Below, piece after piece: positions 1 to 6,008 of a stretch of 13,537 nt of DNA. The translations under genes were made by a program, and so were the position numbers. The stretch's first letter is position 1. Each line of letters starts with the position of its first letter. Where the stretch lies: contig JANXTJ010000030.1 of the NCBI GenBank assembly GCA_025352485.1, forward strand, positions 1 through 13,537, in the 5' to 3' direction. The notes beneath the pieces were generated by a model. The model had not been told where the DNA came from. It ran no database searches and saw nothing but the letters and a program-made list of their open reading frames with translations. The DNA comes from Salinibacterium sp. (GTDB lineage Bacteria > Actinomycetota > Actinomycetes > Actinomycetales > Microbacteriaceae).

Positions 1-4
1 GCCA

Positions 5-32
5 GTGGTTCAATACCACCGAAAGTTGGTAT
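5..32. promoter_or_regulatory. Overlapping inverted repeats at the start of the LuxR-type gene
   Basis: Two inverted repeats share bases. GTGGT (5-9) pairs with ACCAC (15-19), and ATACCA (13-18) pairs with TGGTAT (27-32), the latter running into the start codon. They could be an operator, possibly for self-control, or alternative hairpins near the translation start. They are short and at the window edge, so chance is possible. Confidence 0.35.
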
Positions 33-897
33 GGCAATGAGGTCACTCGAGGCGACAAGCGACGAGGATCTGCTCCGCGCCGCCGTACTCAAGCTCTCGG
101 TCTGTGGCCACTTTCCGATCGCGTTCGGAGGCTTTGTCAGCAGGGGGGCTGTGACTATTTCGACCCTGGTCGGAAACCGTCGCGACAGTCTTACCGGTCT
201 GCGGGTAGAAACCGACCGGGGATTGGGGGGTCGGGCGATCAGTGAATCCCGCCCCCGAATTACCTCAGACTATGAGGCCTCGCGGAACATCACCCACGAC
301 TACGACGCGGCCGTGCTGAGCGAGGGCATCCGGTACCTCATGGCGGTGCCGGTGATCGTCGACCGCGTGCCGCGAGGGGTCATTTACGGCGGTGTTCACC
401 ATGGTGAGGCGACCCTCGGCAGCGTTCTTGCCGCACCGGCGATTCGGGTCGCGCAGGAGCTTGCTACCGAGCTTGCGGTGCGCGAGGAGGTCGAGCGCAG
501 GCTGATGGCGCTGCGTCAACACCTCGACGACGGCCCGCCCGGACTCAATCCTGCACAGCTGGCGGAAGTACGAGAGGGAGTGGCTGAGTTGCGCGGAATA
601 GCGAGCAGCGTCACACACGATCCGGCCCTTCGGGCACGCATCACCGGCGTCGAGAGTCGGCTTTCCGCCCTCGGGGGTATCCCGATCACCCTAGCCTCAC
701 GGATCACGCTCGCCCCGCGCGAGCTCGACGTGCTCGGCTACGTCGCCATCGGAACCTCTAACGCTGAAATAGCTCGCGCCCTTCAGCTCGCCGATTCGAC
801 TGTCAAGGCCTACCTCGGCACGGCGATGACGAAGCTCGGAGCACACAGCCGGTTTCAGGCGGTGCAGCTAGCCCGCCGGGCCGGGCTGCTGCCGTAA
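31..897 (+). CDS. GAF-domain LuxR-type transcriptional regulator
   Basis: A 288-residue protein with an N-terminal GAF-like sensory region (about residues 10-150), a linker rich in charged residues (about 150-220) and a C-terminal LuxR/GerE helix-turn-helix (about 225-288). The HTH reads LAPRELDVLGYVAIG, then NAEIARALQLADSTVKAYL and a KLGAHSR segment, as expected for this DNA-binding fold. The architecture matches stand-alone actinobacterial regulators such as RamA of Corynebacterium, which has about 280 residues, GAF and LuxR domains and no receiver domain. The ligand cannot be told from sequence. No conserved receiver aspartate is present, so it is probably not a response regulator. The start is uncertain: ATG 31 and ATG 37 are both possible, no good Shine-Dalgarno is visible, and the frame stays open to the window edge. 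It converges on the methyltransferase with a 7-nt gap. Confidence 0.85.
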   Translation: MAMRSLEATSDEDLLRAAVLKLSVCGHFPIAFGGFVSRGAVTISTLVGNRRDSLTGLRVETDRGLGGRAISESRPRITSDYEASRNITHDYDAAVLSEGIRYLMAVPVIVDRVPRGVIYGGVHHGEATLGSVLAAPAIRVAQELATELAVREEVERRLMALRQHLDDGPPGLNPAQLAEVREGVAELRGIASSVTHDPALRARITGVESRLSALGGIPITLASRITLAPRELDVLGYVAIGTSNAEIARALQLADSTVKAYLGTAMTKLGAHSRFQAVQLARRAGLLP

Positions 898-904
898 CCC
901 CGAT

Positions 905-1711
905 TCACCAGCGGAAGTCTTGCGGCGCGACCGCAGCCCAGCGCACGGTGAGCTCGCCGAGCCGCCAGCGCCGTTTCGTTCCGATCACCGGCCAACCCAT
1001 TTCGCGCATCGACTCGGCGACAGCGACCCAACGCTGCGCGGGGGAGTAAACCGATAGCGGGGAGTGGATGGCCCAGAATTTGTCGAGGTCGGCCAGGAAA
1101 CGATGGATCGCTTCACCCTCCACGTTTCGGTGGATCAACACCTTGGGTAGTCGCTCCGCAACGATTGACGGGCGGTCGAGGGCGGCGAGGCGCAGGCTGA
1201 TCGTGAAGGAGACGGGGCCGGCGGCCGCGACATCCACCCAGCTGGCCACCCGCCCGACCTCGTTGCAGGTGCCCTCGACGAGCACGCCGCCGCTCTGCAG
1301 GCGCGAGACCAGCAGGCGCCAGGCGTCGACCACGTCACCCTCCGGGTACTGCCGCAACACGTTGAGTGCCCTGATCACGGTGGGCTGCTCGCCGGGCACC
1401 TCGAACCCGCCCAGCCGAAAACTCACCCCCGGCCGTTCGGATAGCGATGCCAGCGCAACCCGCGCCGGCGAGATCTCGATGCCTACCACCCGCACCTGCG
1501 GCCGCACCCGCGTCAGGCGCTCGTGCAGTTCGAGCGTGGTGGTGGCAGATTCGCCGTAGCCCAGATCGACCACGAGCGGTATCGCCGCGTGGCGCAAGGT
1601 GGGCAGTTGTGCGATCCACCGGTCGATGCGGCGCAGCCGGTTGGTGCCGGTGGTGCCGCGGGTGACCTGGCCGACCGTCGCGCTGCGTCCGCGGGCTGGT
1701 GTGCTGGGCAT
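905..1711 (-). CDS. Class I SAM-dependent methyltransferase, substrate unknown
   Basis: A 268-residue protein with a Rossmann-type SAM-binding start. Motif I is VVDLGYGE at about residues 47-54, and the acidic end of strand 2 is VVGIEI with Glu79. It lacks an obvious NPPY or DPPY catalytic motif, so the target (small molecule, RNA or protein) cannot be named. The N-terminal 25 residues are Arg/Thr/Gly-rich and probably disordered. The start ATG has no clear Shine-Dalgarno. Instead a CAGAAT hexamer lies six bases upstream, which suggests a leaderless mRNA. It is divergent from gpmA and convergent with the LuxR-type gene. In actinobacteria I recall uncharacterised methyltransferases of this kind next to phosphoglycerate mutase, but no function follows from that. 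Confidence 0.8.
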   Translation of the reverse strand: MPSTPARGRSATVGQVTRGTTGTNRLRRIDRWIAQLPTLRHAAIPLVVDLGYGESATTTLELHERLTRVRPQVRVVGIEISPARVALASLSERPGVSFRLGGFEVPGEQPTVIRALNVLRQYPEGDVVDAWRLLVSRLQSGGVLVEGTCNEVGRVASWVDVAAAGPVSFTISLRLAALDRPSIVAERLPKVLIHRNVEGEAIHRFLADLDKFWAIHSPLSVYSPAQRWVAVAESMREMGWPVIGTKRRWRLGELTVRWAAVAPQDFRW

Positions 1712-1717
1712 CCTGTC

Positions 1718-1723
1718 ATTCTG
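1718..1723 (-). promoter_or_regulatory. Putative -10 box of the methyltransferase gene
   Basis: The minus strand reads CAGAAT, then six bases, then the ATG at 1711. This has the A2 and T6 of the actinobacterial TANNNT -10 element but C in place of T1. The spacing predicts a transcript beginning at or next to the ATG. No clear -35 is seen. Confidence 0.4.
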
Positions 1724-1740
1724 CCGGTATTGGGCGCAGG

Positions 1741-1772
1741 CGGGTGCGGAGCCGGGGAGCCAGCCGGGTGCG
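1741..1772. repeat. Direct repeat CGGGTGCG in the methyltransferase-gpmA divergent gap
   Basis: CGGGTGCG occurs at 1741-1748 and 1765-1772, 24 bp apart start to start, in the 95-bp gap between two divergent genes. It may be a paired regulator site. In GC-rich DNA an 8-bp repeat can also be chance. Confidence 0.25.
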
Positions 1773-1794
1773 AGATCGCCACCGCTAGCGTCGG

Positions 1795-1800
1795 TACTCT
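1795..1800 (+). promoter_or_regulatory. Putative -10 box of gpmA, leaderless
   Basis: TACTCT is followed by exactly six bases (TGAGGA) and the gpmA ATG. It fits TANNNT and places the start of transcription on or next to the ATG. The intervening GAGGA is too close to the ATG to be a normally spaced Shine-Dalgarno. Confidence 0.5.
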
Positions 1801-1806
1801 TGAGGA

Positions 1807-2553
1807 ATGACCCACACGCTCATTCTTTTGCGCCACGGCAACTCCGACTGGAACCAGAAGAATCTGTTTACCGGCTGGGTCGACGTGCGGTTGAGCGAGC
1901 AGGGCGAGGCCGAGGCGAAGCGCGCGGGCGAGCTGCTCAAGGCATCCGGCCTCACCCCCGATGTGCTCTACACAAGCCTGCTGACCCGTGCGATCGACAC
2001 CGCAAACATTGCCCTCGACGCCGCCGACCGGGCCTGGATTCCGGTGCACCGCAGCTGGCGCCTCAACGAGCGCCACTATGGTGCGCTGCAGGGCCTCGAT
2101 AAGGCGGAGACCCTACAGAAGTACGGCGAAGAGAAGTTCATGCAGTGGCGCCGCAGCTTCGACGTGCCGCCGCCCCCGCTCGATGACGATGCCGAGTACA
2201 GCCAGGTGCACGACGAGCGTTACCGCGGCATCGACGGCGAAATTCCGCGCACCGAGAGCCTCAAAATTGTGATCGACAGGATGCTGCCCTACTGGGAGTC
2301 AGACATCGTCCCCGCGCTCGCCTCTGGCCAGACGGTCTTGGTCACGGCGCACGGCAACTCGTTGCGTGCCCTCGTCAAACACCTCGACGGCATCGGCGAC
2401 GACGCTATTGCAGAGCTCAACATTCCCACCGGCATCCCGCTGGTCTACGAGTTGGATGACGCTTTCGCGCCGATTGGTGCGGGCAGGTACCTCGATCCGG
2501 ACGCCGCGGTAGCTGGGGCCGCGGCGGTGGCAGCGCAGGGCGCGAAAAAGTAG
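1807..2553 (+). CDS. gpmA: 2,3-bisphosphoglycerate-dependent phosphoglycerate mutase
   Basis: A 248-residue enzyme of glycolysis and gluconeogenesis that interconverts 3- and 2-phosphoglycerate in the cytoplasm. It is full length for the histidine-phosphatase family dPGM (about 245-250 residues). The catalytic histidine is His10 in LLRHGNSDWN, followed by NLFTGW. Arg61 lies in LLTRAIDTA, Glu88 in LNERHYGALQGL, and the second histidine is His182 in VTAHGNSLRAL. The RHGNS form, in place of the RHGES of E. coli, is common in actinobacteria. The C-terminus is an Ala/Gly/Lys-rich tail. It is divergent from the methyltransferase and convergent with phoU. Next to senX3-regX3 it matches the order gpm1-senX3-regX3 in M. 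tuberculosis, with phoU inserted here. Confidence 0.97.
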   Translation: MTHTLILLRHGNSDWNQKNLFTGWVDVRLSEQGEAEAKRAGELLKASGLTPDVLYTSLLTRAIDTANIALDAADRAWIPVHRSWRLNERHYGALQGLDKAETLQKYGEEKFMQWRRSFDVPPPPLDDDAEYSQVHDERYRGIDGEIPRTESLKIVIDRMLPYWESDIVPALASGQTVLVTAHGNSLRALVKHLDGIGDDAIAELNIPTGIPLVYELDDAFAPIGAGRYLDPDAAVAGAAAVAAQGAKK

Positions 2554-2572
2554 CGGGCAGCTCGAGCCAGCG

Positions 2573-2594
2573 CGGCGCAAAAAGTGGTGCGCCG
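2573..2594. terminator. Hairpin in the gpmA-phoU convergent gap
   Basis: CGGCGCA (2573-2579) pairs perfectly with TGCGCCG (2588-2594) across an 8-base loop, AAAAGTGG. It lies between the two converging stop codons and could end both transcripts. Neither side has a long U-tract, which is common for actinobacterial terminators. Confidence 0.55.
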
Positions 2595-2603
2595 GTAAAG
2601 CCG

Positions 2604-3257
2604 CTACGAGTTGGTGGGGGTCCAGTCGCCGGTCGCGAGGTACTGCACCTTTTTCGCGATAGACACCGCGTGATCGGCGAAACGCTCGTGATAGCGCGAC
2701 GCGAGCGTGGCATCCACGGTGTCGACCGCTGCGCCCTTCCACGTCTCGCCCAGCACCTTGTCGAACACCGAGAGGTGCAGAGCGTCGATCTTGTCGTCAT
2801 CATTGCGGATTTCTTCCGCAAGCTTGACGTCTTCGGTCTTCAGAAGCTCCACCAGTTTGCGGGCGATCGCCACGTCGAGTTCGCCGAGCGAGGCAAAGGT
2901 GGGGCGCAGCGACTTGGGGACCACTTTGTCGGGGAAGCGGTAGCGCGCCAGCTGGGCGATGTGCTCAGCCATGTCGCCCATGCGCTCCAGCGACGACGAG
3001 ATGCGCAGGGCCGAAACGACGATACGCAGGTCGCGAGCCACCGGTTGCTGGCGGGCGAGGATGTTGATGGCCAGTTCGTCTAGTTCGCGGGCTGCCGTGT
3101 CGATCTTGTTGTCGTCGGCGATGACCGTTTCGGCCAGTGACACGTTCGATTCGTTGAAGGCGAGCGTCGCGTGCTCGATCGATGTCGCCACGAGGGTCGA
3201 GATCTCGACGAGGCGGTCTTGCACCTCGCGCAGTTCCTGCTGGAATACTTCGCGCAC
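2604..3257 (-). CDS. phoU: PhoU phosphate-signalling regulator
   Basis: A 217-residue protein with two PhoU three-helix repeats, including DELAINILARQQPVARDLR, ALRISSSLERMGDMAEHIA in the first half, and RNDDDKID plus HERFADHAVSIAKKVQYL in the second. These E/DxxxD-type motifs bind metal and phosphate-signalling partners. PhoU normally dampens signalling from the Pst transporter to the histidine kinase, here presumably SenX3. The start chosen is GTG at 3257, giving VREVFQQELREVQ, which matches the conserved family N-terminus. A longer frame from GTG 3299 adds 14 residues that do not look like PhoU. No pst genes are in the window. It is divergent from senX3 across about 170 bp, so both probably share a phosphate-responsive control region. 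Confidence 0.95.
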   Translation of the reverse strand: MREVFQQELREVQDRLVEISTLVATSIEHATLAFNESNVSLAETVIADDNKIDTAARELDELAINILARQQPVARDLRIVVSALRISSSLERMGDMAEHIAQLARYRFPDKVVPKSLRPTFASLGELDVAIARKLVELLKTEDVKLAEEIRNDDDKIDALHLSVFDKVLGETWKGAAVDTVDATLASRYHERFADHAVSIAKKVQYLATGDWTPTNS

Positions 3258-3300
3258 GTTTAACCAAATCCCTTCGTTACGGGCATAGCAAGCCCGCACG

Positions 3301-3354
3301 GTTCAGGCTCACACTGCCTGCGTGAGGTAAACAACCGGGGTTGCTCATCTGAAC
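3301..3354. promoter_or_regulatory. Candidate RegX3/PhoP-type binding region between phoU and senX3
   Basis: GTTCAG (3301-3306) is mirrored by CTGAAC (3349-3354), and CTCAC (3308-3312) by GTGAG (3322-3326). On the minus strand three consecutive 11-bp blocks start at 3354: the first begins GTTCA and the third begins GTTTACC, while the middle one does not match. This loosely resembles the GTTCACC-type direct repeats, 11 bp per unit, of the Streptomyces PHO box. Autoregulation of the divergent phoU and senX3-regX3 units from here is plausible but unproven. Confidence 0.4.
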
Positions 3355-3414
3355 GTCAGGCAAAGTGCAGCGTCCGGTAGAACGGTGCATCGTGGCTAAG
3401 CCGCAAGTTGTAAC

Positions 3415-3420
3415 TAATCT
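3415..3420 (+). promoter_or_regulatory. Putative -10 box of senX3-regX3, leaderless
   Basis: TAATCT ends seven bases before the ATG at 3428. It fits TANNNT at the distance expected when transcription begins on the ATG. No Shine-Dalgarno precedes that ATG and no good -35 is visible, as expected for an activator-dependent promoter. Confidence 0.55.
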
Positions 3421-3427
3421 AGTCGCT

Positions 3428-4576
3428 ATGGACTCCGCGTGGCTGGTGCCTACCGCCTTGGTGTTCGGGGTTATCCTCGGCGCCGGAGTTTTTGCGATCG
3501 TCGCCCTTGCCGCTCGTCGTGGGCAGCGTGCCGTCGAGATCGTGAGTTCCGAGGTCCCCGACGGGGTTGACCAGGTCATCGACGCACTCGAGTCGGCCGG
3601 GGTTGTCCTCGACCCGTCGAACAACGTGGTGAAGGCATCGCCAGGAGCGTTGGCCTTCGGTCTGGTGTGGAACCAGGCGCTCGTGCATCCCGAGCTGATT
3701 GCGCTCGTCGATCAGGTTCGTCGCAACGGCGACCCGATCACGGAGGAGATTCATCTCACCCGAGGCCCGATCGGTGAAGCAAACATCTACCTCTTTGTGC
3801 GGGTCGCTCGCCTCGGTGCCCGCTACATTCTGCTCTTGGCAGAGGACCGCACCGAGTCGTACCGGCTTGACGAGGCGCGCCGAGACTTCGTCGCCAACAT
3901 CAGCCACGAGCTCAAGACGCCGATCGGCGCCGTTGGCCTTCTCGCCGAAGCCATGGCCAGCGCCTCTGACGACCCCGAGCAGGTGCGCCGCTTTGCCAAG
4001 CGCCTGACCAAAGAGTCGGAGCGGCTGGCTCGCATCACGCAGGAGATCATCGAACTCTCTCGACTGCAGGCGACGGATGCCCTGACCAGCGCCGAGCTCG
4101 TCGACATCGACCACGTGGTCGCCCTCGCCATCGACCAGAATCGCGTTGCCGCCGAAGCCAACAAGGTGCAGCTCGCCAGCGGAGGGGATGCCGGGGCGGA
4201 GGTCTACGGCGACGAGACACTACTGGCGACCGCGTTGCACAACCTGATCTCGAACGCGATCCAGTACTCGCCGAAGGGTTCCCGCGTCGGGGTAGGGGTC
4301 AGCCACAACGCCGGCATCGTCGAGATCGCGGTCACCGATCAGGGCGTCGGCATCCCCGACGAAGATCACGACAGGGTCTTCGAGCGATTCTTCCGCACGG
4401 ACCCCGCCCGCAGCAGGCATACCGGCGGTACCGGCCTCGGTTTGAGCATTGTGAAGCACGTCGTGCAGAATCACGGCGGCGACATCAGGGTCTGGTCGCA
4501 ACCGGGCAACGGATCCACCTTCACCATTAGGCTGCCCGAGGCGTCCCGCACCGCAGCAGCATCCCTAGGAACCTGA
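3428..4576 (+). CDS. senX3: Sensor histidine kinase of the phosphate two-component system
   Basis: A 382-residue membrane kinase. One clear hydrophobic segment lies at about residues 5-29. A PAS-like region at about 45-140 starts QVIDALESAGVVLDPSNNVV. The HisKA H-box is FVANISHELKTPIGAVG with phospho-acceptor His160. The HATPase domain has an N box (NLISNAIQYSPKGS), G1 (DQGVGIPDEDHDRVFERFFR) and G2 (GTGLGLSIVKHVVQNHGG). It phosphorylates RegX3 on phosphate limitation. ATG 3428 is preferred over the upstream in-frame ATG 3365: it opens directly on the membrane segment and has a leaderless -10 in place, while the 21 extra residues look non-coding. Length is a little under the M. tuberculosis protein (about 410). 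Confidence 0.94.
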   Translation: MDSAWLVPTALVFGVILGAGVFAIVALAARRGQRAVEIVSSEVPDGVDQVIDALESAGVVLDPSNNVVKASPGALAFGLVWNQALVHPELIALVDQVRRNGDPITEEIHLTRGPIGEANIYLFVRVARLGARYILLLAEDRTESYRLDEARRDFVANISHELKTPIGAVGLLAEAMASASDDPEQVRRFAKRLTKESERLARITQEIIELSRLQATDALTSAELVDIDHVVALAIDQNRVAAEANKVQLASGGDAGAEVYGDETLLATALHNLISNAIQYSPKGSRVGVGVSHNAGIVEIAVTDQGVGIPDEDHDRVFERFFRTDPARSRHTGGTGLGLSIVKHVVQNHGGDIRVWSQPGNGSTFTIRLPEASRTAAASLGT

Positions 4577-4582
4577 GTAGTT

Positions 4583-4603
4583 ATGGAAAAAAACGCAACA
4601 TGA
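4583..4603 (+). other. Six-codon mini-ORF ending on the regX3 start codon
   Basis: ATG GAA AAA AAC GCA ACA TGA lies between senX3 and regX3. Its TGA overlaps the regX3 ATG as ATGA. An AGGA 12 bases upstream is a poor ribosome site. The run of seven A (4587-4593) is unusual in this GC-rich DNA. It may couple translation into regX3 or be a chance product of the A-rich spacer that also carries the weak GGA site of regX3. Confidence 0.3.
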
Positions 4604-5280
4604 CCCGAATCCTCATCGTTGAAGACGAGAAGTCGTTGAGCGAGCCGCTGGCCTACCTGCTCGGTCGCGAAGGCTACGAGACCACGATTGCCGACGACGG
4701 TCTTGCCGCCATCGCGGAGTTCGACCGGCACGGTGCCGATCTCGTGTTGCTCGACCTGATGCTGCCCGGCCTGTCGGGCACCGAGGTCTGCCGCGAGCTG
4801 CGCACGCGCTCCAGCGTGCCCATTATTATGCTGACGGCCAAAGACAGTGAGGTCGACATCGTCGTCGGGCTCGAGCTGGGTGCAGACGACTACGTCACGA
4901 AGCCGTACTCGACCAGAGAGCTACTCGCCCGGATGCGTGCGGTCTTGCGCCGTCGCACTGATACGGATGACGTGCACGAGTCGATCCTGGAGGCCGGGAC
5001 CGTGCGCATGGACATCGAGCGCCACACCGTCGCGGTGGGCGGCGCCGAGGTGGCGATGCCGCTCAAAGAGTTTGAACTGCTCGAGTTATTGCTGCGGAAT
5101 TCCGGGCGGGTGCTCACCCGGGGGCAGCTCATCGACCGGGTGTGGGGTGCCGACTATTTTGGCGACACCAAGACCCTCGATGTGCACATCAAGCGCATCC
5201 GCTCGAAGATCGAGAAGGCACCCTCAGACCCGACAATGCTCGTGACCGTGCGTGGGCTCGGGTACCGCTTCGAGGCCTGA
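4600..5280 (+). CDS. regX3: OmpR/PhoB-family phosphate response regulator
   Basis: A 226-residue regulator. The receiver domain (about 1-118) has acidic pocket residues Glu8, Asp9 and Glu10, phospho-acceptor Asp52 in LVLLDLMLPGLSG, Thr79 and Lys101 in DDYVTKPY. The winged-helix DNA-binding domain (about 128-226) contains PLKEFELLELLLRNSGRVLTR, then TLDVHIKRIRSKIE and a final VRGLGYRFEA. It is activated by SenX3 and controls phosphate-starvation genes. Asp52 and the total length agree with M. tuberculosis RegX3. It starts 23 bases after senX3 and is almost certainly cotranscribed. The ribosome site is weak (GGA at 4585-4587, 12 bases from the ATG). A rare TTA leucine codon lies at 5086-5088. 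Its last 14 bases are repeated just downstream. Confidence 0.96.
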   Translation: MTRILIVEDEKSLSEPLAYLLGREGYETTIADDGLAAIAEFDRHGADLVLLDLMLPGLSGTEVCRELRTRSSVPIIMLTAKDSEVDIVVGLELGADDYVTKPYSTRELLARMRAVLRRRTDTDDVHESILEAGTVRMDIERHTVAVGGAEVAMPLKEFELLELLLRNSGRVLTRGQLIDRVWGADYFGDTKTLDVHIKRIRSKIEKAPSDPTMLVTVRGLGYRFEA

Positions 5281-5319
5281 GCTACTTTCGCGGCCTGAGC
5301 GGCGTGGCCTGAGCCGCGT
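5269..5319. repeat. Short tandem copies of the regX3 terminus
   Basis: TTCGAGGCCTGAGC, the end of regX3 including its TGA, is repeated 18 bp later as TTCGCGGCCTGAGC (13 of 14). GGCCTGAGC occurs at 5274-5282, 5292-5300 and 5306-5314. The last two begin 14-bp units (5292-5305 and 5306-5319) differing at one base. GCGGC (5299-5303) can pair with GCCGC (5313-5317), so the array may also act as a weak terminator in this convergent gap. Confidence 0.6.
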
Positions 5320-5327
5320 GGCCCGAA

Positions 5328-5909
5328 CTACGGGGCGGTCGTTGCCGTCGGCTGGGGGGTAGGGGTGGCTGTCGAGCCGGCAGTGGAACTCGCCGTCGGC
5401 ACCGGCTTGCGCAGCACCTCCGGTGGCTTGAGCGCGTCGTAAGGGGGAGCGTCGGCGGGCAGCACCGGCACCAGCAGTTGCTGGCCGGGCACGGCACCGG
5501 TCTGCACGTAGACCGGGAAAAGTGCCCCGGTTTTAACGCCGGGGTTCAGGATGATGATCTGGGGCTCCCCGACCTTGTTGCCGAAGGACAGCGTCTGGCG
5601 AGCGCCCAGCAACTCCGTGACGGTCGTTTTTTCACCGCCGGATTCGAACTGCAGAGTGACCGTGGCGGGCGCCAAGCCGGAGTTGAAGAACGTGACGAGC
5701 AGGCTGAATGCCTTGCCGTCGTGGCTAGCCAGCGCGATCACGTTGCTCAGCTTGACGTCACCGACGGTCGCCCCGATGCCGTCGCTGGGGTCGTATTGAA
5801 TGAGGGTGGCCTGCTTCGACACGAATGTGCAGCCCGCGGTGCCGACGAGCAATGCTCCAGCCAGGACCACGGATGCCGCTGAACGGGCAAGCAGGGTGCG
5901 TGTAATCAC
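5328..5909 (-). CDS. lpqE: LpqE-like secreted lipoprotein
   Basis: A 193-residue exported protein. It has a classic signal peptide (positive start with Arg4 and Arg9, then a hydrophobic stretch) and lipobox VGTAGC with lipidated Cys27. The mature part (about 40-160) looks like an all-beta sandwich with alternating hydrophobic strands, for example FSLLVTFFNSGLAPATVTLQF. It ends in a Pro/Thr/Ala/Ser-rich tail, probably disordered. The assignment to LpqE rests mostly on synteny: in M. tuberculosis lpqE lies divergently beside carD, as here. Biochemical function is not known to me, and a role in metal handling at the cell surface is only a guess from fold and the nearby iron-box-like site. The start is GTG with a -10 six bases upstream. 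The symbol is by homology of position and type and is less certain than the lipoprotein call. Confidence 0.8.
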   Translation of the reverse strand: MITRTLLARSAASVVLAGALLVGTAGCTFVSKQATLIQYDPSDGIGATVGDVKLSNVIALASHDGKAFSLLVTFFNSGLAPATVTLQFESGGEKTTVTELLGARQTLSFGNKVGEPQIIILNPGVKTGALFPVYVQTGAVPGQQLLVPVLPADAPPYDALKPPEVLRKPVPTASSTAGSTATPTPQPTATTAP

Positions 5910-5915
5910 TGCTTT

Positions 5916-5921
5916 AGCTTA
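5916..5921 (-). promoter_or_regulatory. Putative -10 box of the lipoprotein gene, leaderless
   Basis: On the minus strand TAAGCT is followed by six bases (AAAGCA) and the GTG start at 5909. There is no Shine-Dalgarno. It fits TANNNT and predicts that the transcript starts at the GTG. Confidence 0.55.
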
Positions 5922-5946
5922 CCGACCCGCGCCCCTACCGGTGGAG

Positions 5947-5965
5947 TTAGGCAAGCCTTACTTAG
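5947..5965. promoter_or_regulatory. Candidate DtxR/IdeR iron box
   Basis: TTAGGCAAGCCTTACTTAG matches 14 of 19 positions of the DtxR/IdeR consensus TTAGGTTAGSCTAACCTAA and keeps 6 of 9 palindromic pairs. It lies about 40-55 bp upstream of the predicted lipoprotein start and over the -35 region of the predicted carD promoter. It could control either gene or neither. Confidence 0.45.
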
Positions 5966-5977
5966 GGGCCCTCGTGG

Positions 5978-5983
5978 TAAAGT
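5978..5983 (+). promoter_or_regulatory. Putative -10 box of carD
   Basis: TAAAGT fits TANNNT. Transcription would start near 5990, leaving a leader of about 19 bases that holds the ribosome site. The -35 position (about 5955-5960) reads GCCTTA and lies inside the iron-box-like sequence. Confidence 0.45.
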
Positions 5984-5994
5984 TGTCCTCTTCG

Positions 5995-6000
5995 AAGGGG
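5995..6000 (+). promoter_or_regulatory. Ribosome binding site of carD
   Basis: AAGGGG lies eight bases before the ATG at 6009. It supports that start and makes carD a leadered gene, unlike its divergent neighbour. Confidence 0.65.
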
Positions 6001-6008
6001 AACCCGTC

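Noticed and set aside
3365..3427. A longer SenX3 from ATG 3365
   Set aside because: The extra 21 residues do not resemble the family, and a leaderless-type -10 lies inside this stretch just before ATG 3428.
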